Shown here piece by piece: positions 8,842-17,233 of a stretch of DNA of 64,000 nt. A program made the position numbers and the translations under genes. A model generated the notes under the pieces. It ran no database searches and was not told where the DNA came from. It worked only from the letters and a program-made list of their open reading frames with translations. The stretch is from Verrucomicrobiales bacterium (GTDB lineage Bacteria > Verrucomicrobiota > Verrucomicrobiia > Verrucomicrobiales > DEV007), in assembly GCA_029213265.1 (NCBI GenBank), contig JARGNG010000017.1, forward strand, positions 25,979 through 89,978. The letters are read 5' to 3'. Each line of letters opens with the position of its first letter. Positions within the stretch are counted from its first letter, which is position 1.

Positions 8842-10272
8842 CTACCCGACCGCCAAAGCAGCCTCGGCCGCCCAATAACCGGCCATCCCGTGAACCCCGG
8901 CTCCCGGAAGACTCGAGGCGGAGCAGAGGTAAATGGATGGATCCGGAGTGGTATGAGGCTTCCACCTCGCCACGGGACGGGTCAAAAGCTGTCTCCAATC
9001 CGTCACCCCGCCGATGATGTCTCCTCCGATTAGGTTGGGATTGTAGGCCTCGTAGTCTGCGCAATTCATCGTGTGTTTCGCGAGAACGCAGTCGCGAAAG
9101 CCGGGCGCAAAACGCTCGATCTGATTTTCAATCACGTCAGTACTGTCCACGGTCGAACCGGAAGGCACGTGGCAATACGCCCAGAAGGTATGCCGGCCCG
9201 CCGGAGCACGAGTCGAATCAGAGACGCTTTGTTGCGCGGTCAGGACAAAGGGGCGCTCGCTGTGAATCCCGTTCCAGGCATCCCGCTCCGAGGTAGCGAT
9301 CTCATCGATCCCGCCTCCGAGGTGAACCGTGCCGGCCTTGTTGCACTCCTCATTGGCCCAGGGGACGGACTCGCTCAGTGCGTAGTCGATTTTGAAAATC
9401 CCCGGCCCGTGGCGAAAGCGGTTCAGCCGTTTCCGATAGGACGATGGCAACCGCTCTCCGGCAATGCGCGCGAGAGCCGACGGCGACGTATCAAAGAGAT
9501 AGGCATCTGCGGCCGGAAGCTCCTCTATCGTTTCGACCTTCCAGCCTGTTTTGACTTCGCCGCCGAGTGATTCCAGATATCCGATCAGTGCGTCGACGAT
9601 GGCTTGCGATCCTCCTTTGGCGACGGGCCATCCATACGCGTGACCGACCGTCATCAACATGATCCCCACCGCGTTGGTTGCGAGGAGGCGATCCAGTGGT
9701 AGCACGGAATGAGCCGCATTTCCGGCAAGCAATCCCCTCGCCCGCTCGTCCGAAAACCAGGCTCGTGCAGCCTCCAGCGCCGACGGAACGACCCGCATCC
9801 CGAAGTTGGCTACCGCGAAAGGGTGCCGCGGAATGCCCGGGGGTGCCAGCAAATCCGGGAGGATCGCGTCGCAACTTTTTACAAGGGAGTCGAAAAGGCG
9901 GTGGTAATTTTTCCGGGATCCGGCATCAAACTGACGAGCGGTTTCCTCCACCGAACGAAACAAAACCGCTGCCGGACCATCGTCGAAAGGATGGGCCAGC
10001 GGAATCTCGGGATGAATCCATTCGAGACCGAATTGATCGAGCGGAAGGGCTTTCAGAAAGGGGGAAGCAAGCCCCATTGGGTGAATCGCCGAGCAGACGT
10101 CATGGTGAAACCCGGGGAGAGTCAGCTCCGCAGTCCGCGCACCGCCACCGGGTTGGTCGTGCCCTTCGATCACGAGAACACGCTTTCCCTCCTGCGCGAG
10201 ACGCACCGCCGCGCTCAGACCGTTAGGGCCCGAGCCAATAACAACGGCGTCGCAGGTTTCGGTAGAGTTCAT
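8842..10272 (-). CDS. Phytoene desaturase-like FAD-dependent oxidoreductase
   Basis: The 476-residue product opens with an FAD-binding Rossmann motif GSGPNG (about residues 13-18) followed by an acidic strand end and PGGGAR. It ends with the CrtI/COG1233-type signature LPGAGVHGMAGYWAAEAAL. The family includes carotenoid desaturases and isomerases and many uncharacterised NAD(P)/FAD oxidoreductases. No carotenoid genes lie nearby, so a carotenoid role is not supported by context. It is transcribed toward the DUF1501 gene. Upstream, a pair of inverted GTAG palindromes and a terminator separate it from the cyclophilin genes. Confidence 0.85.
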   Translation of the reverse strand: MNSTETCDAVVIGSGPNGLSAAVRLAQEGKRVLVIEGHDQPGGGARTAELTLPGFHHDVCSAIHPMGLASPFLKALPLDQFGLEWIHPEIPLAHPFDDGPAAVLFRSVEETARQFDAGSRKNYHRLFDSLVKSCDAILPDLLAPPGIPRHPFAVANFGMRVVPSALEAARAWFSDERARGLLAGNAAHSVLPLDRLLATNAVGIMLMTVGHAYGWPVAKGGSQAIVDALIGYLESLGGEVKTGWKVETIEELPAADAYLFDTSPSALARIAGERLPSSYRKRLNRFRHGPGIFKIDYALSESVPWANEECNKAGTVHLGGGIDEIATSERDAWNGIHSERPFVLTAQQSVSDSTRAPAGRHTFWAYCHVPSGSTVDSTDVIENQIERFAPGFRDCVLAKHTMNCADYEAYNPNLIGGDIIGGVTDWRQLLTRPVARWKPHTTPDPSIYLCSASSLPGAGVHGMAGYWAAEAALAVG

Positions 10273-10302
10273 GGAGTCCCCAGTGCAATTCTATCATCCA
10301 AC

Positions 10303-10329
10303 GTAGACAGGCCGGGAGCCCTGTCCTCC
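10303..10329. repeat. GTAG palindrome, family B, copy 1
   Basis: GTAG is followed by a hairpin (ACAGG pairing with CCTGT around a GGGA-containing loop) and a CCTCC tail. It forms an inverted pair with the copy at 10361-10390. The GTAG head plus palindrome is the architecture of REP elements. Confidence 0.55.
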
Positions 10330-10360
10330 AATTTCTCTGCCTTTCTCCCTGCCCCAACCC

Positions 10361-10390
10361 GGAGGACAGAGCTCCCGCTCTGTCTGCTAC
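10361..10390. repeat. GTAG palindrome, family B, copy 2 (inverted)
   Basis: On the minus strand this reads GTAG, then a perfect 7-bp stem ACAGAGC/GCTCTGT around a GGGA tetraloop, then CCTCC. It faces copy 1, giving a head-in, tail-out pair as in bacterial interspersed mosaic elements. Confidence 0.55.
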
Positions 10391-10461
10391 CCGCACAACC
10401 CACCCGGACCTTCCTTTCCCATCTAGTCGCCCCCCGCTCCCGGCCAACACCTCACTCCCCC

Positions 10462-10512
10462 AAAAAAAACCGCCCCGATCCCTTTTCCCAACTGGGAAAG
10501 AGAGCGGGGCGG
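10462..10512 (-). terminator. Rho-independent terminator after the cyclophilin gene
   Basis: Read on the minus strand, a GC-rich stem (CCGCCCCG with CGGGGCGG, extended by a CCCA/TGGG inner helix) is followed by eight T residues. It lies 20 bases after the stop of the minus-strand cyclophilin gene. Confidence 0.85.
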
Positions 10513-10531
10513 CTCGCAAAATGCATGTTGC

Positions 10532-11041
10532 CTACAGCTCTCCGCAATCAGCCACGAGAATTTCTTTCGAAGTGCGCCCGTTCCGGCTGCCATAGCCCTC
10601 AAGGGTTTCCACGACGTCGAGGCCTTCGACGACCTGGCCGAAGACACAGTGATTGCCGTCGAGCCACTCCGTCTTCACGGTGCAGATGAAAAACTGGGAT
10701 CCGTTCGTATTCGGACCGGCGTTGGCCATACTCAGGATTCCGGGACCGGTGTGCTTGAGCTCGAAGTTCTCGTCCTCGAACTTACGTCCGTAAATCGACT
10801 GACCTCCGGTTCCATCTCCACGGGTAATATCCCCGCCCTGACACATGAATTCAGGAATCACGCGATGAAAGGGACTCCCCTTGTAGCTGATTCCCTTTTC
10901 ACCGGTGCAAAGGCACCGGAAATTCTCTGCTGTTTTCGGAACGATGTCGGAACGGAGTTCCATGACGATCCGACCGACCTTTTCTCCGCCTGCTTCCATG
11001 TCAAAGAAGACACGGGGCAAACTTTCGCTTTTTTCACTCAT
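10532..11041 (-). CDS. Cytoplasmic cyclophilin-type peptidyl-prolyl isomerase (cyclophilin A-like)
   Basis: This 169-residue cyclophilin has no signal peptide. Catalytic and binding residues are present: Arg60 in [22 protein letters not shown], and [10 protein letters not shown] with Trp126 and His131. The Trp in the WLDG motif and the insert after [14 protein letters not shown] are features of the eukaryotic cyclophilin A type rather than short bacterial PpiB. It catalyses cis-trans isomerisation of peptidyl-proline bonds and probably acts in the cytoplasm. It follows the secreted cyclophilin gene on the same strand with a gap of about 30 bases, so the two are probably co-transcribed, and it ends at a clear terminator. 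Confidence 0.92.
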   Translation of the reverse strand: MSEKSESLPRVFFDMEAGGEKVGRIVMELRSDIVPKTAENFRCLCTGEKGISYKGSPFHRVIPEFMCQGGDITRGDGTGGQSIYGRKFEDENFELKHTGPGILSMANAGPNTNGSQFFICTVKTEWLDGNHCVFGQVVEGLDVVETLEGYGSRNGRTSKEILVADCGEL

Positions 11042-11070
11042 AATTCGTAAATTGCTATGCTAATTGCTTT

Positions 11071-11670
11071 CTAATCAGCAACTTTGACAGACTTGATCAC
11101 AATCACTTCCGTAGGAACATCTCCCATAGGAGCATCTCCGGACTTGGTCGTCAGGACTTTCTTCCCGGTCTCGACGTCTGCGATCTTGTCGATCACATCC
11201 ATGCCCTCGACCACCTTGCCAAACACGGCATAGCCCCATCCATCAAAGGAAGGGTAATCGAGATTGCTGTTGTTTTTGTGATTGATGAAGAATTGGGCCG
11301 TCGCGCTGTGCGGATCCCCCGTTCTCGCCATCGCGATCGTTCCACGGTCATTCTTGAGCCCGTTTTTGGCTTCGTTTTGAATGCCCGCCTTCGTTTCCTT
11401 CTGCTTGATCTTGCCGTCATCGAGAAGAGCAAAGCCGCCGCCCTGGATCATGAAGTCTTTGATCACGCGGTGAAAGACGGTGTTGTCATAAAAGCCGTCG
11501 TTCACGTAGCCGAGGAAGTTTTTCACCGTTTCGGGAGCCTTTTCCTCGTTCAGTTCGATCGTAATGTCCCCCTGGCTGGTCGAAAGGACAACTTTGGGTC
11601 CAGCCTGAACCGAAGCAGAGATTCCAAGGGCGAGAGCGCCGGATAAAAGGAGAGTTTTGTAGAATTGCAT
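11071..11670 (-). CDS. Secreted cyclophilin-type peptidyl-prolyl isomerase
   Basis: The 199-residue product has a signal peptide ([10 protein letters not shown]... cleaved after VQA, about residue 23) and a cyclophilin domain with the catalytic Arg68 in [24 protein letters not shown] and [12 protein letters not shown]. It should assist proline isomerisation during folding of exported proteins in the periplasm. It lies just upstream of the cytoplasmic cyclophilin gene. The upstream 220-base spacer separates it from the divergent isomerase-like gene and presumably holds both promoters; I could not identify them with confidence. Confidence 0.92.
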   Translation of the reverse strand: MQFYKTLLLSGALALGISASVQAGPKVVLSTSQGDITIELNEEKAPETVKNFLGYVNDGFYDNTVFHRVIKDFMIQGGGFALLDDGKIKQKETKAGIQNEAKNGLKNDRGTIAMARTGDPHSATAQFFINHKNNSNLDYPSFDGWGYAVFGKVVEGMDVIDKIADVETGKKVLTTKSGDAPMGDVPTEVIVIKSVKVAD

Positions 11671-11891
11671 GGGTTTCCGTATGGTTGACCGCCTTTTTCG
11701 GCGGACGGGAAGTTCCGCGATAGGACAAATGAAGTCAACCTTTCCCCGCCTCGTATCTACGACTCTTTCCGAACCGAAACCCGGATCATACGAATTTGGC
11801 GAAAGATGATACAGCGAAGCGTGCTTCGGTCTTGCCCTGCCCGAGCGATCATGCCATCTTTTCGCCGAACAACCCCTACTACGAACTCTCT

Positions 11892-12908
11892 ATGTCTTCT
11901 CTCAAATTGCACAACGCCATGTGGCCCGGACTCGTCGGAAAAGGCGACGACGAAGGCCAGGAGCCTCCGATTTCCCTTGAGCGCATGCTCGAACTGACCG
12001 CTGCCGCCGAGGTGGACGGACAGAAATACGACGGGATTGACTACTTTCTCTTCCTGCCACACACCGACCCGGCGTCCACCGATGACGAGTTGCGCGGCAT
12101 TGCCGATCAGATTGCAGGATTTGGATTCGACGTCGGCTCTCTGGTGGCTCCTGTCTGGCCGGGAACGGTTGGAGATTCCGCGATGGGCGACGACGAGGCC
12201 ACGGGCAAGTTTCTCGAAGCCGTCAAGGTTGGTTGCCGGATTGCCGGTGTTTTCAACGATCATGGCGTTCGCAAACGCGGCGTGATCCGGATCGACTCCG
12301 CTGAGTTCGGAGTGGAAAAATGGCGCGAGGATCCTGTCGCCAACACGAAGAAGATCGCAAAGACCTTCCGTGAGGCAGCCAAGATCGCAGCCGACCACGG
12401 CGAGCGTCTTGCGGCCGAAGGGGAAATCTGCTGGGCGGGAATGCACAGCTGGAAGGACATGCTCGATCTTCTCGAAGAAGTCGGCATGCCGGAAACGCTC
12501 GGCTTCCAGGCCGACCTCGCCCACACCTATCTTTATCTCCTCGGCTACAACGCTCCCGAGCATGCGCTTCTCCAGGAAGGCTACACCGAGGACGAGTTCT
12601 ATGCCGCCTATGAGGAAATGACTGACAAGTTGCGCCCCTGGACGATCGATTTCCACGTCGCACAAAACGACGGAACAGTTCACGGGGCGGGAAGTCACGA
12701 TAAAACCGGCAAACACTGCCCTGCGGACGATCCAAACGGCAAGCTGGACATCACCCGCTGCGCTCAGTACTGGCTCAAGGACTACGCCGATCGCGGGATC
12801 GAGCATATCTGCTGGGATGGATGCATGTTCCCGAACGCGACTCTCGAAACGGTCGACACCTGGAACACGATCCTCAAAGCAATGATCGACGTGCGGGACG
12901 CCGTGTAG
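11892..12908 (+). CDS. Sugar phosphate isomerase/epimerase-like TIM-barrel protein
   Basis: The roughly 338-residue protein resembles the xylose isomerase-like TIM-barrel (AP endonuclease 2) group. Candidate metal ligands fall at strand ends: Glu in AAEGEICW, Asp in FQADLAHTY, His in [12 protein letters not shown] and a late acidic/His set. No signal peptide is visible, so it is probably cytoplasmic. Substrate is unknown. I start it at ATG 11892, where [14 protein letters not shown] begins a plausible first strand; the frame stays open to 11796 but that extension is Cys/Ser/Pro-rich and not family-like. A GAGA-loop terminator follows. Confidence 0.75.
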   Translation: MSSLKLHNAMWPGLVGKGDDEGQEPPISLERMLELTAAAEVDGQKYDGIDYFLFLPHTDPASTDDELRGIADQIAGFGFDVGSLVAPVWPGTVGDSAMGDDEATGKFLEAVKVGCRIAGVFNDHGVRKRGVIRIDSAEFGVEKWREDPVANTKKIAKTFREAAKIAADHGERLAAEGEICWAGMHSWKDMLDLLEEVGMPETLGFQADLAHTYLYLLGYNAPEHALLQEGYTEDEFYAAYEEMTDKLRPWTIDFHVAQNDGTVHGAGSHDKTGKHCPADDPNGKLDITRCAQYWLKDYADRGIEHICWDGCMFPNATLETVDTWNTILKAMIDVRDAV

Positions 12909-12951
12909 CGGACGCCACACGGGTGATTCACGCTTTTGGTTTTGGTTTTCA

Positions 12952-12985
12952 AAAACGGCCGTCGGAGAGATCCGGCGGCCGTTTT
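12952..12985 (+). terminator. Rho-independent terminator with GAGA loop
   Basis: A 15-bp stem with one G-T wobble (AAAACGGCCG... with ...CGGCCGTTTT) closes on a GAGA tetraloop and ends in a T-rich run. It lies 44 bases after the isomerase-like gene and insulates rpoA from upstream transcription. Confidence 0.88.
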
Positions 12986-13144
12986 CCTTTGGCCTCCGCG
13001 GGGCCGGGAGAAAAATGGTTTACTTTTCGGAAATTCCCCCGATATTCCGCGCCCGGGCGTTAATACAACTGCCGTAGGTCTTCCGGTCTTCTTTGATTAG
13101 AATACAACGCCCAACTGGAAGGTAACCCGGCTACCAAAAGATAC

Positions 13145-14221
13145 ATGTCTACATCACTAGCTCCGTTTGAAGTCCCAGATCGTCTCACCAAAGACGAAGA
13201 TACCGCCTCCGATACCTACGCCCAGTTCACGGCAGAGCCGTTTGAGGCAGGATTCGGTCACACCGTTGGAAACAGCCTCCGCCGCGTTTTGCTCTCCTCT
13301 CTAGAGGGCGCATCGATCACTTCTGTTCGCATCGCCGGCGCTCAGCACGAGTTTGCCTCCCTTCCCGGAGTCGTCGAAGACGTCACCGAGATTGTGCTGA
13401 ACCTGAAGCAGATCCGCTTCAAGCACTTCGACGACAAAGACCCCGCAACGCTTTCCCTTACGGTGGATAAAGCCGGAGCCGTCACTGCCGGAGACATCCA
13501 GGAAATTTCCCAGTATGAAATCGTGAACAAGGACCAGCACATTTGCACGCTGGACCGGAACACGAAGTTCAGCCTTGAGATGGAAGTCCGCGTAGGCCGT
13601 GGATTCAATACCTCCGAGGACAACAAGCACCCCGACATGCCGATCGGCGTGATTCCGATCGACTCGATTTTCTCCCCGGTTCGCCGCGTGAAATACGCCG
13701 TTCAAAACACTCGTGTTGGTCAGCGCACCGACTACGACAAGCTCAATCTTGAGATCTGGACCGACGGTCGCCTTGAGCCACACGATGCTCTCCTCCAGGC
13801 TTCCGCCATCCTTCGCCACCACCTCGACGTCTTCGTCAACTACGACGACGACGCGATCCTCATCGAAGATCGTCCTGAGACACAGAGCGAAGAGAATGCC
13901 GAGCTTAAGAAGCTTCTCAACATGAGCGTCAACGAGATCGAGCTTTCGGTCCGTGCCGCCAACTGTCTTAACAACGCGAACATCACGACCGTGGGTCAAC
14001 TCGCGATGAAGTCCGAGGCTGAGATGCTCAAGTATCGTAACTTCGGTAAGAAATCTCTCAACGAGATCAAAGACAAGCTCCACGAGCTCGGTCTTTCTCT
14101 CGGAATGCAAATTGACCCGACTCTCCTCGAGCAGCCGTTCACCGCAACCCTCCTGGGTGGCGACCGCGGTATCGAAGGTCCGGGCCTTGCTGCTTTGATT
14201 GCGCAGAACATCAACGACTAA
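13145..14221 (+). CDS. rpoA: DNA-directed RNA polymerase alpha subunit
   Basis: The 358-residue product is RpoA. The N-terminal assembly domain (about 20-250) contains GFGHTVGNSLRRVLLSSLEG. The C-terminal DNA- and activator-binding domain (about 270-335) contains NEIELSVRAANCL and YRNFGKKSLNEIKDKL. About 20 extra residues follow the alpha-CTD and end in ALIAQNIND. The subunit dimerises to nucleate core polymerase assembly. It is followed by rplQ, as is usual, but no rpsM, rpsK or rpsD precedes it; a terminator sits upstream instead. Confidence 0.98.
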   Translation: MSTSLAPFEVPDRLTKDEDTASDTYAQFTAEPFEAGFGHTVGNSLRRVLLSSLEGASITSVRIAGAQHEFASLPGVVEDVTEIVLNLKQIRFKHFDDKDPATLSLTVDKAGAVTAGDIQEISQYEIVNKDQHICTLDRNTKFSLEMEVRVGRGFNTSEDNKHPDMPIGVIPIDSIFSPVRRVKYAVQNTRVGQRTDYDKLNLEIWTDGRLEPHDALLQASAILRHHLDVFVNYDDDAILIEDRPETQSEENAELKKLLNMSVNEIELSVRAANCLNNANITTVGQLAMKSEAEMLKYRNFGKKSLNEIKDKLHELGLSLGMQIDPTLLEQPFTATLLGGDRGIEGPGLAALIAQNIND

Positions 14222-14292
14222 TACGGAGCCCTTTCCAGTGGATCGAGGTTCTGCTTCGGTCCATCGGCTGACTCCCCTACCACTCCATTTCG

Positions 14293-14697
14293 ATGAGACA
14301 CAGAAGCAAAACCGTTAAACTTCAGCGCGACAAAGCGCATCGCGAAGCCCTCCTGCGAAATCTGGCCGCAAGCCTGATTGAGCACAAGCAGATCCGGACG
14401 ACCCTGGCCAAGGCCAAGGCACTCCGCCCATTCGCTGACAAGCTCGTAACGCTCGGAAAGAAGAACACTCTTCACAGCCGTCGCCGTGCCATCTCCATTC
14501 TTGGAAGCAACCAGCTTGCCCAGCGCAGCGCAAAAGTCCTCTTTGAGGAAATCGCAACCGCGAGCGCAGATCGCCAGGGTGGCTACACTCGCATCATCAA
14601 ACTGGGACAGCGTCGCTCCGACTCTGCTCCTATGGCACTGATCGAGTGGGTCGACGCTGTCGTTCCCACGGAGGAAGAAGCCGTAGCTGAAAGCTAG
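14293..14697 (+). CDS. rplQ: 50S ribosomal protein L17
   Basis: The 134-residue basic protein starts MRHRSKTVKLQRDKAHREA and has LRNLAASLIEHKQIRTTLAKAKALRPFADKLVT, the L17 core that contacts 23S rRNA near the peptide exit tunnel. It lies 71 bases after rpoA and is almost certainly in the same transcript, which ends at the strong hairpin just downstream. The C-terminus is slightly extended and acidic (TEEEAVAES). Confidence 0.98.
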   Translation: MRHRSKTVKLQRDKAHREALLRNLAASLIEHKQIRTTLAKAKALRPFADKLVTLGKKNTLHSRRRAISILGSNQLAQRSAKVLFEEIATASADRQGGYTRIIKLGQRRSDSAPMALIEWVDAVVPTEEEAVAES

Positions 14698-14720
14698 GTT
14701 CCTCTCAGGAAACTGATTTC

Positions 14721-14758
14721 AAAAAAGCCGCGTTCCGACCAGGGACGCGGCTTTTTTT
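14721..14758. terminator. Bidirectional terminator between rplQ and the protease-fusion gene
   Basis: A stem with the core GCCGCG/CGCGGC is flanked by six A on the left and seven T on the right. It can therefore end plus-strand transcripts from rpoA-rplQ and minus-strand transcripts arriving from the protease gene that stops at 14824. Confidence 0.88.
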
Positions 14759-14823
14759 GTGGTGGGAGCAAAAGCTTACTTCTGCCTGTTGCCCAAACTC
14801 CCACTCCTGCATGTGGTCCAGTC

Positions 14824-17181
14824 CTACTCCTCCACCAGCGTCCCCCGAAACACCTTGAGCCGTCCGTAGTCGATACCCGGAGGACGATGCTCCAGGAGCC
14901 AGTCGAGATCATCTCTGGCTCCTTTCATATTATCCCCCTGAATCCGCAGGAGAGCTCTCTGAAAGCGCTCCTGGGCAGCTTCCGGCTCAATGGCGAGGAG
15001 AAGCTCGATGTAATCGGCCGCGCCATCCGGAGTTTTGTTTCGATTGATTTCGATATCGACGAGATTCCGCAACATCCGCACAGCGATACTCTTCGCGTCG
15101 GCGGGTTCAAAGGTCGACTTTTCAGGCGGTGAACCGAGGAGATCCCATATCTCACGAACCGCTCCGGTCCGGTTGATGACCCTGCCGTTTTCAAATACAT
15201 CAATGTAGAGTGTCTTCTTCGTCTCTTCGTCGAGATAGTCGACTCCGACCATAAACTTTCCGGGAAAGGCGACTCCGTAAACGTCCGGAACTTGCAGCCG
15301 GCGGGCCATTTCGACGAAGAGCACGCTCAGTGTAATCGGCAGACCTTCCCGGTCATCGAGCACATGATTGATGTAGCTGTTCGCGTGGTGATAGTATTCG
15401 GTTCGACTTCCGTGAAATCCGTTCTCCTCAAAGAGAAAGTCACGCAGGGCCGATGCCAACTCCTTCGCCCCGCCTTCCAGCGCGGTTTGATCCAGATAAA
15501 TCCGGGCATCGGAAACAAGGCGGGAAAAGGAAGTGCGGTAATGGTCAAGATCGAGTTCCGGATCATCGACCCGGGCGATTTGCAGCCCCACTTCGAACAG
15601 ATCGATTTCCGAATCGGGGCGGTCGAGAGCCATGGTGAGCTCATTGACGACAACTTGCCGATGCACATCCTTTTCGAGGGATCGCAGGCTGGTCGCCAGC
15701 TTCTCCAGTTCCTCCGCGCGCTCCAGTAGAAGCGTCCGCCCGTGTTCACTTTCCCGGCTCAGTTCCACGATCGTTTCTTCGACATTCTCCTCGTCGAGAA
15801 ACTTCGAAATGCTCTCGGTCATGCGATCGCGATCGGCTGGATCGAGCGAACGGATCCCGATCTCCCTGGCCACGACAAATCCGCGAAACTCCGCTTCGGT
15901 GTGACGAAATTTGCAGAGCCCCACTTTGCCTCCCCGCAGCCCATCGTCTTCGATTTCGAGAATTTGCTCTCCGTTGACCCAGCCAATGATCTTTTTCTCC
16001 TCCACCCGAATCCGAAGCTCATTCCAGTCACCGGGCCGGTAGGAGGGCGCCTCCAACTGCTCGAGAATGGACCAGCTGTAGACATCCGGCCCCTCAAAGC
16101 GGGTCAGTCTAATTTTTCCTCCACTCGGGTAAAAACCGTAGTGCTTGTCCTTTCCATCAGCAGAGAAGGCAATCCCGGCCGCTCCCGACTCGTCGTCGAG
16201 GCGGACCCGGACAGAAAGTTCGTAAGGAAGCTCGGGAACGTCCTGGGTGGCGAGACAAAGGGCACGTCCGCCAAAGCCCTCTCCCAGTTGGCGTGATTTG
16301 ATGACACCGCCGCGCTGGGTCCATTCAGCCCCCATCACCTGGGTCCACAGTCGCTCGTCAAGAACCCCGATCGTTCGCCAGCGAGCCATCGGGAGCGGAT
16401 TGGGCTTTTCCAGAAGTGCCTTGAGATCGTTGCTGGGAACGGCAAAACCCAGATTGTCGGTAACCCGGTGACGAAGCGTCACGACTCCAAGGACTTCGCC
16501 TTTCAAATTGATGATCGGTCCCCCGCTGTTTCCCTGCTCAATCGGCATGGCGAGCTGCAGCATCGGGTAATCAGGAGTTTGGCCTTCGCCGATGAACCCC
16601 GGATCGAGCTTACGAATCGCCGAAATCACTCCGGCGACGACGCTGAAGCTCAATCCCTGGGGAGCGCCAAATCCAACGATCAACTCCCCCTGGGTTATTT
16701 TTCCGGAGTCACCGATCGGGAGTGGCTTTAGATCAAGACCCTTGGGATCAATCTGAAGAATCGCAAGATCGTAGGTCCGGTCCCACGCGTGAATCCCCGT
16801 GACTTCCTGGAAGCTGCCATCGGAAAGCTCTACTTCAATCGGGCGGCCCTCTCCGATGACATGGAGATTGGTAACGATGAGCCCCTCTTCGGAAACGACA
16901 AATCCTGATCCCGTGCCCCGGCGCTTTCCGTCCCGTCCCAGCTGTCGAACCAGCACGAGAGAAGGTTTGGCCAGTTTCGTGAGTTCTTTGACCTGGCCCG
17001 GATTCAGATAGTTCTCTTCCGTCTTCTTTTTGCCCTCCAATGCTTCGAGAGCTTCCAGGGCCCCATCGGCAAATGGATCAAACTCTTTGGAACCCGCACC
17101 TTTCTCCTTTTCCTGCGCGACGACGGGGCCGGCAATGATTCCCAAGAGGGCAAATACAGATAGAAAAAACGGAATTCTCAT
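14824..17181 (-). CDS. HtrA-type serine protease fused to a DUF1080/LamG-like module and a SirB1-type domain
   Basis: The product has about 785 residues. I start it at the ATG whose complement ends at 17181 because a clean signal peptide follows (MRIPFFLSVFALLG... VVAQ); the frame extends further but without signal-like character. A trypsin-fold domain follows, with catalytic His107 (TNLHVIG), Asp138 (RTYDLAIL) and Ser219 (EQGNSGGPI), as in DegP/HtrA. No clear PDZ domain follows. Instead there is a beta-rich region (about 270-460) like DUF1080/LamG modules, a charged helical stretch, and a C-terminal region (about 580-785) with NSYINHVLDDREGLPITLSV and YGVAFPGKFMV, which match the SirB1/transglutaminase-like family. 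Probable periplasmic protease; the combined function is unknown. Divergent from the VCBS gene, 52 bases between starts. Confidence 0.82.
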   Translation of the reverse strand: MRIPFFLSVFALLGIIAGPVVAQEKEKGAGSKEFDPFADGALEALEALEGKKKTEENYLNPGQVKELTKLAKPSLVLVRQLGRDGKRRGTGSGFVVSEEGLIVTNLHVIGEGRPIEVELSDGSFQEVTGIHAWDRTYDLAILQIDPKGLDLKPLPIGDSGKITQGELIVGFGAPQGLSFSVVAGVISAIRKLDPGFIGEGQTPDYPMLQLAMPIEQGNSGGPIINLKGEVLGVVTLRHRVTDNLGFAVPSNDLKALLEKPNPLPMARWRTIGVLDERLWTQVMGAEWTQRGGVIKSRQLGEGFGGRALCLATQDVPELPYELSVRVRLDDESGAAGIAFSADGKDKHYGFYPSGGKIRLTRFEGPDVYSWSILEQLEAPSYRPGDWNELRIRVEEKKIIGWVNGEQILEIEDDGLRGGKVGLCKFRHTEAEFRGFVVAREIGIRSLDPADRDRMTESISKFLDEENVEETIVELSRESEHGRTLLLERAEELEKLATSLRSLEKDVHRQVVVNELTMALDRPDSEIDLFEVGLQIARVDDPELDLDHYRTSFSRLVSDARIYLDQTALEGGAKELASALRDFLFEENGFHGSRTEYYHHANSYINHVLDDREGLPITLSVLFVEMARRLQVPDVYGVAFPGKFMVGVDYLDEETKKTLYIDVFENGRVINRTGAVREIWDLLGSPPEKSTFEPADAKSIAVRMLRNLVDIEINRNKTPDGAADYIELLLAIEPEAAQERFQRALLRIQGDNMKGARDDLDWLLEHRPPGIDYGRLKVFRGTLVEE

Positions 17182-17233
17182 GGACAAATGCGGACGCCGG
17201 ATCACAGCATGACGGTAATTGATACGTCTGACA

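Noticed and set aside
9709..10689. 326-codon plus-strand frame opposite the flavoprotein
   Set aside because: The sequence is Arg/Ser/Pro-rich, crosses a terminator and repeats, and shows no domain.
11757..12920. 387-codon minus-strand frame opposite the TIM-barrel gene
   Set aside because: Shadow of a coherent plus-strand protein.
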